Shown: positions 1 to 12,359, counted from the first letter of the stretch. The stretch is 64,000 bases of DNA from Chionoecetes opilio (GCA_016584305.1 JACEEZ010013404.1:69501-133500); one strand, 5' to 3'. Notes: generated from the letters alone by a model not told the origin. A program made the numbers and translations.

Positions 1-3000
1 GCAAAGGGATCGGGGGGGAAATAAATAAACGACGGAATCCCCTCACCTCGTAGGAATACAGACACCCCTGAACATTCTCGCCCATATGGGCAGAAATTAA
101 AATCGGTGCGGCAAAAGTTAAAAAGGGGTTTTCCCGTTATCCCAACTTTTATCTCAAGGGGTGATGTACTTCTTGGATGTGACTCCTACAAAAGCCACTC
201 TTACCTGGATGGTAAAAGTAAAGCAATGCGCGGGGCGACCCCCCCCATACGTGAAAACATCCTCGAAAAAGAAACAAAATCAAAAGAATAAAGCTAAACC
301 CGGTGGAAGTCTGAAACACCCACGAACCCTTCCAGATAAATTCCCCTCACTCGTGAAAAAAACCCTTACACCCCCGTTCCACGGGTTTAAACGAAAATGA
401 GTTCCGGTTCAAAATTCCTTGTCTACCCGGGGAAAAGATTAGAAAAAATATTCCCCTTACTTGGTAAAGTGTCAGCAGAAAATTAAATTTACTTTCCCCT
501 TCAGAATAATAAAAAAAAGGGAAAAAAATTTTTTTGTGCAAAGGCCTATATTTGGGTCATAGCACGAAAAATTTCCTCAGCGAAAAAAAATTTAAATTTT
601 ATTTATGAAGTCCCACAATGATTAATACCCGGGCAAAGTAACACCAGCCGAAAGGAACCCGTACCCCAAGGGTTTAAAAAATTAATCCAGGAAAAAAATG
701 GAAACACCTGGGCGTTCAGAACAAAAAAGAATCACAAGAATTTCGAAAAAGATCCGCTTTTCATCCCAGATCAAAAAAGAATTAGGTCCAAACGGTCCCC
801 GGCCACATCAAGGGGGGGGATCCTCGCCATCGAGGACCCTCTTTTCGTTCCAGGAAAGCCCAAGGAGCAAATTCACATATCGCAAGACATGGAAAAAAAG
901 AAATATCTAGAAAGATCCACGGGCGTGGTTATCACCGATCGTATTTGGAAAAAACCAGATGGGAGAAAAAGAATGTGTCTGACTATCGCACATAAATAAA
1001 CTCTCGCCCCACATCTTCCCCTTCCCCATTTGGGAAAAATTTGGCGAACAAGCCGAGGACAAAAATATATGTCACCTAACATGCGCGAAGCTACTTCCCG
1101 ATCTTCTAGACACGAAAGTCGGACCTGACCCAAATTTTAGCGAGGTGTTTCCCATATCGTTTTCGACGCCCACCATTTGGGTTTTAAAATGCTCAACCCC
1201 CGATATTTTCCAGGCGCTGGGGTTCGTCTTAACTCCCCTTCTTTAGAAGGGGTGGGTAAAAAACTACCTAACGTTTAATTTTAGGGGTCCTACGTTCCCC
1301 TTTTTTTTGAACGTTTAATCAACTTTCGAAGTCCTTACTACCAAGGGGTGAACTCAAACCCCAGTAAGTGTACCTTTGGACTTAAGAATCACTTTCCCGG
1401 GCAGGGTCTCGGGCCCAAGGGATAAACCCGGGCCCAAAGAAAGGGAAGCCCTTTCAAAAAAGAAAGCTCCAAAAAAATGTAAAGGAAATTTGCGGTTTTT
1501 GGGGTGGGTGGTTCTATAGGAAGCAGTTCCCTCGTTCGCGAAAGTTGCAGCTCCCCTTCAAATTTTAAAAGAGCTCAGTCACTTTCACCTGGGCGGGGGG
1601 TGTCAACCGCCTTTGAACATCTCAAGTCGTGTCTGATAAACAATGTCCCGGGAAAGGGGAAAAAATTTATGAACCTTTTTCCTTATCAGACGGAGTAAAA
1701 ACCAGTCGGAGGGGTTCTAAATCAAGTTCTCAAACGGTTCAAATTGCCCCCTTTGGTATTCTCCAAAAAACTAATCCTTTGGGGGACACGTACTCCGCGA
1801 CCGACAAAGAAACGTTGGGCCCAAATCTCACTTGTAGAAATTTTTATCATTATCTAGGGGGTCAAAATTTTAATTGTCACGGATCCCAACCTCTCATAGT
1901 ATTTTTTTAAAAAAAACTAAAACTCCTCGAATGCCAGGTGGATCCCAGAGATGCGCGAAAATAGGGATGAATTAAATACCTGAAAGGCAAGAAAAACTTC
2001 TGCGGGCCCTCTGTCGGTCCAGTGGGGGTATAACCCGCCGACCCAATTACAGGTTGGACCCCCCAAACCCCAATTCCTTTTCGCCAAAGGGAAGAAAACC
2101 CCTGTGGAAGAGTTTGGGGGATTCTGGAGGGGAAGGGTCCCATCAAACGCATACCGAAAACCACGTTTGGGCATTTACGGTAAAAGATGACATCTATATT
2201 TGTTCGGAAAAAAAAATGATGGGGCCTACATTGTCCTCATAATTTCCCCGTAGTATACCGGTCTCGCCTTACCCGGGCATGAGTTTCGTCCCTTTGGACA
2301 AAAGAAACCTAAAAAGCCGGGAACTGTACATTTTCAAATCTTAAGGTAGATGTTGTGAGTATTCAAAACTTTTGAACTTTCCAAGGTTCAAAGGAAAAAA
2401 AGGGTTCCAACCCCCGGAAGGAATACCTCCTAATAAACCCTTAGAAAGAATAGGGGGAACCCCGATATGGTAGCGGGTACAAGGTTACCGTTATGTTTTA
2501 CGGTAGTCGATCATTTCAGTAGGTTTTTTAGGTTTTCCCCCTTAAAACCAAAAACCCCTACACAATCATTAAGACCTGTGGCAGTACTGGGGGGAACGGG
2601 ACCCCCGCAACTCGTTCTGGACAAGGAGGGAGTTCACCACCGGGATTCCCGCAGTTTGCAAGACACCACATTTACTCTTTGCTATACACCCCTATCACCC
2701 CAAGGAAATTTGGTGACCGAGAGGTGCCCGGGGCCTTGAAGTCATCCTCTCGCCGGTCAAAGGGCACCCTTGAGTTGGCCCACGTTGTTGCAGCCGTGCA
2801 AATCACCAGAACCGGTACCCCACCTCCAGGACAACAACCCTATTTTTGCTTTCTTTTCTGTCATGCCCCTAGGCTTGTTGGAAACAGCTCTACCCCCCGT
2901 CGAGGGGAAAAAAGATGACATGGGCGTGGCTCACGCCCTAACCGCGAGGGCGCATCTGAAAAGTCGCGTCGGTACAGGGGCGTCGCGAACAGAAAACGGG

Positions 3001-5000
3001 AAAAAACAATGGGGGAGGTAGGAACATGGTAGGGTCAGAAAAAGACCCAAAACCCGGGACGTGCCGTAAAAATAAGGAAATGGGGTGGGGGTTTTCGAGG
3101 GGGGAAGTATTTTGGGGGGGGAGCTAATGGTAAAAATGTTTCACAGAAAAAAAAAGACAAAGAGTGCCCAACAGGTGAAGCCCTTTTTATGGCAGGAAGG
3201 TGGTTATAAAAAAGGGGAGAGGGTCCCACAACCCGATCCGGGGGACGAGCAATTGGCCCCTCGTGTTAGGAGACCCCCTAAAAGGCTCATGAGGAAGAAT
3301 GAAGGTGATTTTTTTTTTTTAAAAATTTAAAAGTGTTAGGGAATTTAAAGCTGGGGTCCAAAAAGGTGAGTTAGTGTCAGACTAGAGAAACAATTGGCTG
3401 GAGATTTCCAGCTAGAATGGAGGTCCCCGATTCCCGGGGGAAGCCTGGTTCAGTGGAGGAGTTTTTAATTTGAGATAGTAGACTCGCTTCTCACCTTCGC
3501 AACAGCTTTCGGTGTGACGGGGCATTTTAGGACTTGCAGGGCCTTATCATTTTACCAAGGGAAGCTGGCGTGCGCCCTTGGGGTATATCTTGCCCCGAGA
3601 AAGCGGAATAAGTCAAAGGTTTACGGTCCGTTCATTTCCCCGGATCAGGTTGACTGGGGTATTTCCTTTCATTGGTTTTCGTTAATCTAAACACAAACGA
3701 CCCCCCCTTTTTTAAAAAACAGAAGAATTTTTATAAATTCACTCAAATTCGTCCCTACACACCTCCTCTTGACGCAGTTTAAAAAAGAAACATGATCCGA
3801 AGTACGACTTTGATGCCATAGAAAATTTTAATTTTTCCCCGGGGAAAAGACGCGTTAAGCCCCTTATTCGGGGGAAAGTAGTAGAGATTTTTTATAAATT
3901 TCCCCAGCAGTTTGTAGTAGGTAATTTTTTTTTCTATGTTCACGGGTGACTCATCGCCCGTATCATTACCACCATTTTTTTATCTTCTATCCTCTTCCGC
4001 CATTTTTTTTCTTCCTTTTTTCCACCCCTTCTTCTCACATGCCCTATCGAGTCCAAATTCGTGGGGAAATTTTTCTCGATCAGTGATAATAATGAGTCAG
4101 TTTTTTTTATTTTTGCCAGCCCTCTGTCAGACCAAAAGGAACTCTCCCAAAATTTAACGTCCTTCAAATAATCCCCATCGTTATGTTTTGGTCATATTGG
4201 CGTTTTTATAAGGATCCCCGCTAAAATAAAAAACCCCCCAAAAATTAAGAATCTTCAAAACCCCCCCCCACTTGAAAAGGTGTTGGGGGGTCGCATTAAT
4301 ATAAAACCATCCTTTTTGAATATTAGGTTTTAAAAAATTAAATTTTTCTACATCAAAGTAACTGGTTGGGTTTTGACAGTTTTTCTGAGTCGGGTTTTTT
4401 ATTCTTAAATAGTTATTTGGGATTTTAATTTTCATCTGAAGTCACGGTGAACTTTCCAAACAAATTCCATTTGTTGCGGGAAGCCCCCGAGGCCCCAAAA
4501 GAGTAATTTGTCTCTTTGCGTCACTGCAGGTAAACCCTTCGCCCCAACTCCTGTTTCTTTTCCCCTTAGTAATTATACTATATATTTTATATTTATAGGT
4601 ACGTTTTGACTAAGGCATGATGTTGCCCCTCCTTTTAAATGTTTTAACGAGATTCGTCTCTTCGCGTCACGCGGGTGTCCCTGTCTCCTTCAAAAGCCAC
4701 AGGTTTTACTGTAAACACAAAAAACACTTCTCGCCATATTTTTTCTCTACTAATACCTATTTCCCGGTGATTTTAAATATAGTATTATGTTACCCGGTAG
4801 GGCAATGCAGAATAGAAATTCTAGTGAAGGGGATTTTATGCTCAGAAAGCTTTTTTCATCAAAAAGGGAGATTCCTAGGGTTTGGCGTGAAGTCGCACTT
4901 CTTATGTCAGAGGAGAGTTTTCTCTTTTTAGTGTTAACCCTTATATGCTGAAGAGATCTCAAATGAGAGACTTACCATGTTTTCAAAATAAATAGGATTT
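1..5000. other. Error-rich or highly decayed sequence
   Basis: This stretch is dense in homopolymer runs of A, T, C and G, and no frame stays open for long. Recognisable retroelement domains change frame every 20-60 codons. The texture differs sharply from the clean sequence after about 5 kb and matches 31.2-34.4 kb, where corrupted copies can be compared with clean ones. I infer unpolished long-read assembly rather than biology, but old mutational decay is not excluded. Outside the Gypsy remnant I see no gene here. Confidence 0.6.
850..3330 (+). mobile_element. Ty3/Gypsy retrotransposon pol remnant (RT-RNase H-integrase)
   Basis: Domain pieces appear in the expected Gypsy pol order on the plus strand, spread over all three frames. 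A reverse-transcriptase-like piece runs from about 930 to 1220, ending in words that resemble the 'PFGL..AP..FQ' block. An RNase H piece lies at 1740-1910, with a 'YSATDKETL' word and then 'HYLGGQNF', typical of Gypsy RNase H. The integrase core lies at 2410-2740, with 'VVDHFSRFFRF' and later a TPxxPxGNxVTER-like word. The integrase tail continues to about 3330 and ends in 'LAPRVRRPPKRL'. In a working element pol makes the cDNA and inserts it; this copy cannot encode a continuous protein. I see no LTRs. Many breaks fall in homopolymers, so sequencing error may inflate the decay. Confidence 0.75.
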
Positions 5001-5890
5001 TATTTTCAAATATAGTTCTTTTGTTATTATGAAAACCCAGGTGATTATTCTGAGTTAGGAAAATAATTCCCCACACTTCCAAAAGAGTTCCGCCTTTACT
5101 AGGTATAATCCCTAGTACCGACCACGACTACCAAGATCAATCTAGTATTAATATTAATCTAACGTGCCCCGGGAGTAATCATAGCGAAATACTCGTCAGG
5201 GCTGGTGGCAGCTAATCCCTAACCTAAAACTATTTATCCCTCCCCTTAAGTATACCCCCTTGTTCAGTACTATCCGTAGTGAGAAGTGGTCTCACTACAA
5301 TCAGATAGTGAAGTCAGAAGACTAAGTTAAATCCTCCCGTCAAGTTGTAATCATTTATCAAATCATCCCCAAATAATATCATTCAAGTAACGTTGACGAG
5401 TTATAATACCCCAGACCAGTTACCCCAAATTTCCATCAACACACTATAAACCAATCACTATCATCTACACAGAGGAAGCCAGCAGTCGCCGCGCAAGGAG
5501 CTGATGGTGGGATAACAAACAAGTCAACCTTCGTGGCAGCGGGCCATGCATGCCCCCCCCGGTTCCTCTTCCCACCTCCTTCCCCGCCGCGCAGCCCATA
5601 AGTGCTGCGCCCCCTCCCATTGTCCCTCGACTTTCATCTATGGGCATTGTCCCTCGACTTTCAGCTATGGGCCGCCATCAGGCGTAAGGGCCCATGTCAC
5701 CTGTAAACACAGGTGACAATCTACAACAAAAACAACAACAACAACAACTATCATCTATACTTAATTAATTGGGTTCTAATGCATCTTCCTTTTGAGGTAA
5801 CTGTAGAGCAACGGTCTAATATTGAAAGATTAACATTAGGCCTGTCAGTGTCAGGGAATCCTGCTCCCTGCTCACCTGTCATCAGTCATC
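3331..5890. other. No recognisable gene
   Basis: AT-rich, homopolymer-rich sequence. Two related words containing 'CGCGTCAC' or 'TGCGTCAC' occur near 4515 and 4660 and may be a degenerate direct repeat. I see no coding, RNA or transposon signature. Confidence 0.5.
5620..5750. repeat. 27-bp duplication, perfect hairpin and (AAC)n
   Basis: A 27-bp word beginning ATTGTCCCTCGACTTTCA occurs twice in tandem at about 5620-5672 and is followed by a perfect 8-bp stem, GTCACCTG-TAAACA-CAGGTGAC, at 5695-5716. An (AAC)n tract follows at 5724-5750. The cluster resembles the terminus of a small mobile element, but no matching far end was found. Confidence 0.5.
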
Positions 5891-5914
5891 CACTGTGAGT
5901 GTGGCAGCGGCGGG

Positions 5915-6415
5915 AGTCTGGGTAAACAAATTTGCCTTGGCGCCTTCTGAGCCACACTCCTCCTTCACGGCACATTTATGTTCCCAGGCAATTTTGACAC
6001 TATAGATATTTTTACATCGGGATGTATCATATACCAACATAATCAGGAAAGCGTGCAGATTCAGGAACCGTGCTTAAAAATACGATGAAAAATAGCTGAG
6101 CACTAAGGTGTTGGAGGAAAAAATGTTTGAAAATGTGTATGCGCTACTTTAATTAGCCGTCATTTTCGTATACTTCATATTGTTGTTGCAGATTTATGCT
6201 AATATGATGCAACATTTTCTCAGAAAGACGATGGTGGCCCCAGTGTTTTTCAATATTAAATGGTGGTGACAGAAAACTGGTTGGGAATAAGGCGTGTGAA
6301 GCCAGATGGTCGCCGCACTAGGCTGCGGGCGTCACTCATCACAATACAGCGGGATGCGGGACTCGCTCTCTAGGTATATAATTCTGTAGTGCTTATATTT
6401 ACATTATTATGTAAT
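5915..6415 (+). repeat. Dispersed repeat family A, copy 1
   Basis: The copy contains the words 'GCGTGCAGATTCAGGAACC', 'GATGAAAAATAGCTGAGC' and 'GCGGGCGTCACTCATCACAA' in that order. The same order recurs at 11,490-11,890, 55,140-55,610, 60,240-60,720 and 63,795-64,000 (plus strand), and reversed at 51,830-52,200, 57,540-57,915 and 62,630-63,010. No long ORF or terminal repeats are evident. The class is unknown; it could be the non-coding part of a larger element. Confidence 0.85.
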
Positions 6416-6639
6416 AAGACGCAGTAGGTATACTTAATAAAAACAATGACGGTGAGAAAAAAATGTACAAATAATGAAACTTAAAAGAGTTAAATCGACC
6501 GAGAGTATTTACGGCCGAATAAATCAGACACGAAAATCCCCGTCGGTGGGGTGAGCCAAGCAAGAGCTGGGAAGCTGTTCCCTGTCCGCGAGACTGGCAA
6601 AAATTAAGAAGAAACATAAGAACATAAAGAAGGTACAAG

Positions 6640-7064
6640 AAGCCGTGAAACTTACACGTGGTAGTTCCTGTTACTTAACACTACCTACATCCATCCACCT
6701 TGCGTCCCCATCCATGAAATTGTCCCTCCTTATAAAACTCCCTAATGACTCCGCACTAACTACCTGATGACTGAGTCTATTCCAATCATTTACCACACTA
6801 TTTATGAAGCAGTTTCTCTATTATTTTTTATATATTAACGTTTTACCAGTTTGAATCCGTTACTCATTATTCTACCCTGGTTACTAGCCGTAAGAACTGT
6901 TCCTACATCGCCTTTATTGTATCCCTTTATACACTTGAAAACTATCATATCGCCCCTTACTCTACGCCTCTTGAGTGAATGTAAATTTAACAGCTTCGAT
7001 CTCCTCTCATAACTACAATTACGCATCCCCTGTGTCATTTTAGTATTATATAGTATATTTACTC

Positions 7065-7065
<1 letters not shown>
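6640..7065 (-). mobile_element. LINE 3'-end fragment (CR1/L2-like RT C-terminus)
   Basis: On the minus strand a 60-codon stretch (about 7020-6840) reads 'LHSLKRRRVRGDMIVFKCIK', the characteristic C-terminal block of CR1/L2-type non-LTR reverse transcriptases. It is followed by a 'FFNRVV.WN.LP'-like region and a 3' UTR containing CCTACACGTGGTAGTTCCTG. The same 3' end recurs many times in this window. The copy lacks the catalytic RT core and is 5' truncated. Confidence 0.75.

Positions 7066-7142
<77 letters not shown>
7066..7142. repeat. (AT)n microsatellite
   Basis: An almost pure AT dinucleotide tract of roughly 75 bp at the 5'-truncation side of the neighbouring LINE fragment. Confidence 0.95.
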
Positions 7143-7199
7143 ATATTAACATATAGGCTGTGTTTTTTCCGTAACTGTTCAGAAGCTGCGTTTTTTCTT

Positions 7200-7372
7200 G
7201 GTAAATTACTGGAATGGACTCGGTCATCAGGTAGTTAGTGCGGAGTCAATAGGGAGTTTTAAAAGGAGGCTAGACTATTTCATGGATGGGGATGAAAGGT
7301 GGATGTAGGCAGTGTTTAGTAACAGGAACTACCACGTGTAGGTCTGACGGCCTCTCGTAGCTTCCTTATTTT
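7200..7372 (+). mobile_element. LINE 3'-end fragment, plus strand
   Basis: Same family as 6640-7065 in the opposite orientation. It reads 'GGAATGGACTCGGTCATC', then the 'SFKRRLD.FMDGDERWM'-like end, then the 'GGAACTACCACGTGTAGG' 3' UTR. Only the last part of the element is present. Confidence 0.75.
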
Positions 7373-7639
7373 CTTATGTTTTTAATCAAACATGTTTTAT
7401 GATGAGTTGAAGTCTATAAAAACGTACACTGCGGCTCCGTGCGTAGTGTTGCCAACGGCAACTCCATAAATATTGAAAGAAATACATCAATGGTTATCGT
7501 GGCCTTCAGTTCCTGAACTTATTATGTATAATATCTTTTGACAGGCCGCCAAAATAAGGACAAATTTACGTCCTTCTTGAGGTGGCGAAGGACAGAGTGC
7601 TCAAAAGAAGGACGTCTTTCCTAAAGAAGGACGTCTGGC

Positions 7640-8325
7640 CACCCTACTGCGGTTTTCCTTGTATGTTCAGAGGCTGAATTTTTTCCTTGGGTGCTAAGAG
7701 ACTGCATGCAATACAGGCTGCGCTTATTCCGGATCTGTTCACAGGCTGCCTTTTTTTCCTTGGTTATTCAAAAGCAGCGTTTATTCCTTGACTATTCAAA
7801 TACAACGGTTTTTTTTCCTTTAGTTGTTCAGTGGCTGCGTTTTTTCCTTGCCTGCTAAGAGGCTGCGCTTATTCCGTAGCTGCCTTTTATCTTTGACTGT
7901 TCAAAGACTGCTTTTCTTTGGCTGTTCGGAGGCTGCCATTTTTTCCTTGGTTATTCAAAAGCTGCGTTTCTTCCTTGGCTGTTCAGTGGCTGAGTTTCTT
8001 CCTTGGCTGTTCAGGGGCTGAGTTTCTTCCTTGGCTGTTCAGTGGCTGAGTTTCTTCCTTGGCTGTTCAGTGGCTGAGTTTCTTCCTTGGCTGTTCAGGG
8101 GCTAAAGTTTTTTCCCTTGGCTTTTCAGGGTGAGTTCTTCCTTGGCGTTCGGGGGCTACATTTTTCCTTGACTGCTTTGTGGCTGCCCTTTTCCCTTGGG
8201 TGTTCGGAGCTTGCCTTTTTTTTCTTCGGTTATTCACAGACTACCTTTTTTTCTTAGGCTCTTTAGAGGCTGCCTTCTTCCTTGGTTGTTCAGAGGTTGT
8301 CTTTTTTTCCTTGGCTGTTAAGCGG
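7640..8325 (+). repeat. Degenerate ~28-bp minisatellite
   Basis: Imperfect tandem repeats of a unit close to TTTTTCCTTGGCTGTTCAGA followed by GGCTGCG, with variable unit lengths and T-runs. Copies become more regular at 7970-8110. The same unit forms a second, more homogeneous array at 12,597-13,280, and isolated units start near 7150. The occasional open frames here are a by-product of the repeat. Confidence 0.85.
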
Positions 8326-8660
8326 TGCAGGAGGACTAAGATCCGGATCTTCAAGTCGCTTGTGAGTTGTGACCGTCTTACTCTAGGTTGGTGACATGGA
8401 CACTAAAAAGCAACTTAAAGAGGCGAATCGATCCCTTTTGGTAATAAGTGTCTTCGCAGAATCATGGGGTATCGCTGGGATGATTACGTGTCAAATCAGC
8501 GATTGCACGTGAAACTGAATCGAGGCCTATTACCGCATAGTCCGTCAGCGCCAACTTCGGCTAATGGGGGCATGTGGCACGCTACCCTAAAAATGACCCC
8601 TTCCATCGGGTTGTATCTGTTGATTCATTTTTATCAACATAACAGAAAGTTCTGAAAAAT
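8318..8660 (+). mobile_element. RTE-like LINE fragment (RT C-terminus)
   Basis: The plus strand encodes pieces of the same C-terminal region seen in the longer copy at 58,323-60,035: 'RRTKIRIFKSLV', then 'RRIMGYRWDDYVSNQRLH', then the region that includes 'ANGGMWHATLK'. It is broken by frameshifts and directly abuts the minisatellite. It is a truncated, non-functional fragment. Confidence 0.8.
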
Positions 8661-8794
8661 TTTCTGATTAAAAGTCAGAGAGGTTTGGCCTATTGGGGAA
8701 ACCTCTATAAAAATAAAAAACCGCACCTCGACTGTTACCTCATGGGTGGTGTGGAACAAGTCAAAACAAGATCATTTTTAATGGAAGAAAATAT

Positions 8795-8870
8795 TGAGAG
8801 ATGGAGGGAGGGAGAGAGAGAGAGAAAGTGAGAGTGAGGGAGGGAGGGAAGGAGGGGGGGCGGGTGAGAG
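8795..8870. repeat. GA/GGGA-rich simple sequence
   Basis: A purine-rich tract of GAGA and GGGA words on the plus strand. Confidence 0.85.
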
Positions 8871-9053
8871 AGTATTGTTTATAGTAGGTGGCGGGAGTGA
8901 AGTGGCAACACAGCTAGCGGTCAAACGTTTCAGGCGGCCCCCACCCAAATTTGACTCGATGAAATGGAAAGACTATAGGAGGATATTACGTTGAGGTCAA
9001 ATTAATGACCCTTTGGTGTATCTTGGTGGGCGGGGGGTCAAGCTTGCAGGACG

Positions 9054-9711
9054 GTAGTAGCGCATTTTCGCGGCCGCTCTGGCCCGGTCTGGACTGGGCT
9101 AGTCCCGGGCGGCCACAGTTTTTGCGAGGCAGTTTAGACCGGGCTGGAACGGACTGGGCCGGGCTAGGCCAAATAGCAGGACCACCTTGGACTAGTGTGG
9201 GGAGAACTGGCGCATGCGCACTACAGTCAGCGGGGAAGGCGACCAGGAGCTTCTCGTGCTGCTGATAAGACATGAAACACCATGATTGCCGACCATAAGA
9301 CTTAAGTATCACAGGCGTGGTAGTTGTAAAGTCTTCAGCAGAGGTTAAAAGGCGGACGACAAAAAGGATATTGACAAGATGGACGCCTGCCGCCTCCACA
9401 GTTCAGTTCAGTACCGCCCACTCGATCCCCCAGCCAATAGGAACGACGAATGGGACGGGGCCAGTCTCGATGTATTTTCGCGACCATCAGTTCACCCTGA
9501 TCCGGTCCGGACTGGACTGAACCAGGGCGGTGAACGTCACGAAAATGCGCTATAGGACCGCCCACTCGATCCCCCCGCCAATAGGATTCATATGAACCAC
9601 GAATGGGACGGGGCCAGTCTAGATGTGTTTTCGCGAGCATCAGACTCAGTGCAGCCTGAGCCTAAACCGTCCTAGACCGTCCTGGGAAACTTGGCGAAAA
9701 AACGCTATTAC
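9054..9711. mobile_element. Putative non-autonomous TIR element (MITE)
   Basis: The left end reads GTAGTAGCGCATTTTCGCGG. The reverse complement of the right end begins GTAATAGCGTTTTTTCGCCA, matching about 15 of 20 positions. A second, closer inverted match to the left end lies at 9520-9555. The interior is GC-rich with runs of 'GGTCTGGACTGGGC'-like words, and contains a ~90-bp segment duplicated at 9410-9500 and 9556-9645. No coding content or clear target duplication was found. It could instead be a decayed tandem of the same end. Confidence 0.4.
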
Positions 9712-10309
9712 TTTTGGTCGCATTAAATGTTCAAGCACGGTCCCGGAATCTGCAAAGTTTTCTGAGTAAGTAAGTCGCTATAGGATAAGTCTTAGTGTAA
9801 ATATATCTATAGGCTCAAAATTGCCTGGGAACATGAACTGCTGAACCGCTGTAACATCTTGCAGCGTACCCGTAACACTGTTATTAAGCCCGGGTCACCA
9901 GAAATGTTATACAAGAAAAGTTATCGGGAAAAAAGAGAACCAGTAAGTGTTAGGTTAAACAAAATAACGTTAGTTTTGAGAACCTCTTTGCAAATCTTAC
10001 GAATACTATTATATATTTTTTTTTTATTTGTGATGGAATGTGAAGTTACAGGTTTCTTTGGATTGGGTTCGTGTTAAATGCTAACCTTAAATAAGCAAAT
10101 ATTTTTAGCTTCTAGTCTGTATTTCAATTATAGCTATAGAAAGGTAATGCTTATCCTCCAATCTCAACAGAGTGCAAGACCTCACAAACAGCGGAATGGC
10201 TCGCTACGTTTGTGATCCTGGCGGCGATGTTACTGCCAAGTACATCTCTGCAACAGCTCCACCCCATACACCTGGTCCTGTACCTGAGCAATGGACACAT
10301 GATTTATCA

Positions 10310-11239
10310 TGTGTTCACACCACATTTTCCTACGGCTGCATAGTACATTATCTTGTGCAGAGGAAAGTAAAGATATTACAGGCAGGTTCTGGTTGAGAGG
10401 GGAAAAAAGTACTGTTTGCCTTCCAGTTGCCCAGAAGCCACTCAGGGAAAAAACTACAACTTCTTTGCTTCTGGACATGTTGATAAGATTAGGGCAAACT
10501 CATCTGAAATGGTTGTCCATACTGCTGCAAAAGTGCTGTCATCATACAAAGAAAAAGTGTATGACACCACAGTTGTCATTGAAAAGGCAAAAGGGCTCAT
10601 AGTTCATGCTGGCTGCAACTGTGTTGCTGGAAGAGGAGGCAAGTGCAATCAGGCTGCAGGATTACTATTTGCCCTGCTTGACTTTCGTCACACATTGCAA
10701 AATGCCTCAGAATCTTGCACAAGCAAAAGTCAGCAATGGCATAAGCCCCAGCGGAGAGCCAAGCTTGAGATATACACGGCCAACATTAGCAGGTATGTAT
10801 AACATTAAACATTGTACAAAAATAATTCTGTAGTATGAATATTTACTGGCAAATAGGCAATACCTATTTCTTACTGGCATGCTGCCAAGGGACTATCATA
10901 AAGCCAGTGGCATTTTGTTTCATGATTCATTAATCTAGATATTCCACTCAGGGAGACGGAAGCTGGAGAAGCATCAGTATGGAAGGATTCCAAAACGGAA
11001 GAAGGCTCTTGAGGTATTCCAGGAGTATGATGTCCTTCAAGCCCCAACATCCGACCCATCACAACAGCATCGTGGACTGATGACGGGCTTCATGAAAATA
11101 AAGGAAGTGGACCACGATCCTGGGATCATCCAGGAGCTCGACTCCAGCACTACCTCAGCGAGTGAAAATGGTGTTCCCCATCCATCCACTACGGCCATCA
11201 CTCTCACTCCAGACGAGAGGGTACAACAGCTGCTGCAGG
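10310..11239 (+). pseudogene. SWIM-type zinc-finger gene, two-exon remnant
   Basis: Exon 1 (about 10,430-10,795) encodes a region ending in a SWIM-like finger: 'HAGCNCVAGRGGKCNQAAGL', followed by 'ESCTSKSQQWHKPQRRAK'. SWIM fingers use a CxC..CxH pattern; here the final ligand is Q instead of H. The exon ends AG|GTATGT. A second exon (about 10,940-11,239) follows a CACTCAG acceptor and encodes 'RIPKRKKALEVFQEYD' before CTGCAG|GTAAGA. The two exons are not in phase across this junction, and the part before 10,430 also needs frame changes. From memory, related invertebrate proteins carry SWIM plus a YqaJ-like domain and are often element-associated; no YqaJ domain is visible here. I judge it a broken gene. 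Confidence 0.6.
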
Positions 11240-11489
11240 TAAGATGACACATTTTATGAACAGATGAGTTTAATAGAATTAAAATATTAAATATTGAACT
11301 GGCATTTCTTCTAATGAAATTGTAATAATCTCTAACAATGTTGTAAGTGTCCATTTATGTTGCATCTTGTATGCCTAAATATGTCGCAGTAGTTACTGTA
11401 AGGAAGTGGTATAGTTAGTACATTTAATTTCGAACTTTTTAATGAAATTGTCTAAGTATATTTTAAACATGATGGTTTTACCTCATCGG

Positions 11490-11890
11490 GACGTATCATA
11501 TACCAACATAATCAGGAAAGCGTGCAGATTCAGGAACCGTGCTGAGAAAAGTGTTACGATGAAAAATAGCCGAGCACTAAGGTGTTGAAGGAAAAACTGT
11601 GAGAAAATGTCTATGCGCTTCTTTATTTAGCCGTCATTTTCGTATACTTCATATTATTGTTGCAGATTTATGCTAATATGATGCAACATTTTCTCAGGCA
11701 GACGATGGTGACCCCAGTGTTTTTACAATATCAAATGGTGGTGACAGAAAACTGGTTGGGAATAAGGCGTGTGAAGCCAGATGGTCGCCGCACTAGGCTG
11801 CGGGCGTCACTCATCACAATACAGCGGGATGCGGGACTCGGCCTCTAGGTATATATATAACTGTGGTGCTTACATTCACATTACTATGCA
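11490..11890 (+). repeat. Dispersed repeat family A, copy 2
   Basis: Same order of diagnostic words as copy 1 (5915-6415), with a few percent divergence and small indels. Confidence 0.85.
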
Positions 11891-11965
11891 ATAAGACGCA
11901 GAAGGTATACTTAATAAAAGCAGTGATGGTGAGAAAAAATGTACAAATAATGAAACTGAAGAGTT

Positions 11966-12245
11966 AAATCGACCTAGAGTATTTACGGTCGAATAAATCA
12001 GAGTATTCAGTATTTACGGTCGAATAAATCAGAGTATTTAGTATTTACGGTCGAATAAATCAGAGTATTTAGTATTTACGGTCCAATAAATCAGAGTATT
12101 CAGTATTTACGGTCGAATAAATCAGAGTATTCAGTATTTACGGTCGAATAAATCAGAGTATTCAGTATTTACGGTCGAATAAATCAGAGTATTCAGTATT
12201 TACGGTCGAATAAATCAGAGTATTCAGTATTTACGGTCGAATAAA
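11966..12245. repeat. 31-bp tandem array, about 9 copies
   Basis: The unit reads AGTATTTACGGTCGAATAAA followed by TCAGAGTATTC. Copies are nearly identical. The equivalent position of the first composite block (about 6505-6530) has only one related unit, so this array expanded after the block was duplicated. Confidence 0.92.
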
Positions 12246-12359
12246 TCGGACACGAAAATCCCCGTCGGTGGGGTGACCAAGCAAGAGCTGGGAAGCTGTT
12301 CCCTGTCCGCGAGACTGGCAGAAATTTAGAAGAAACAAGAACATAAAGAAGGTACAAGA

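Noticed and set aside
4617..4962. ORFs of 70-104 codons on both strands
   Set aside because: They have no domain, lie in the error-rich region and overlap each other.
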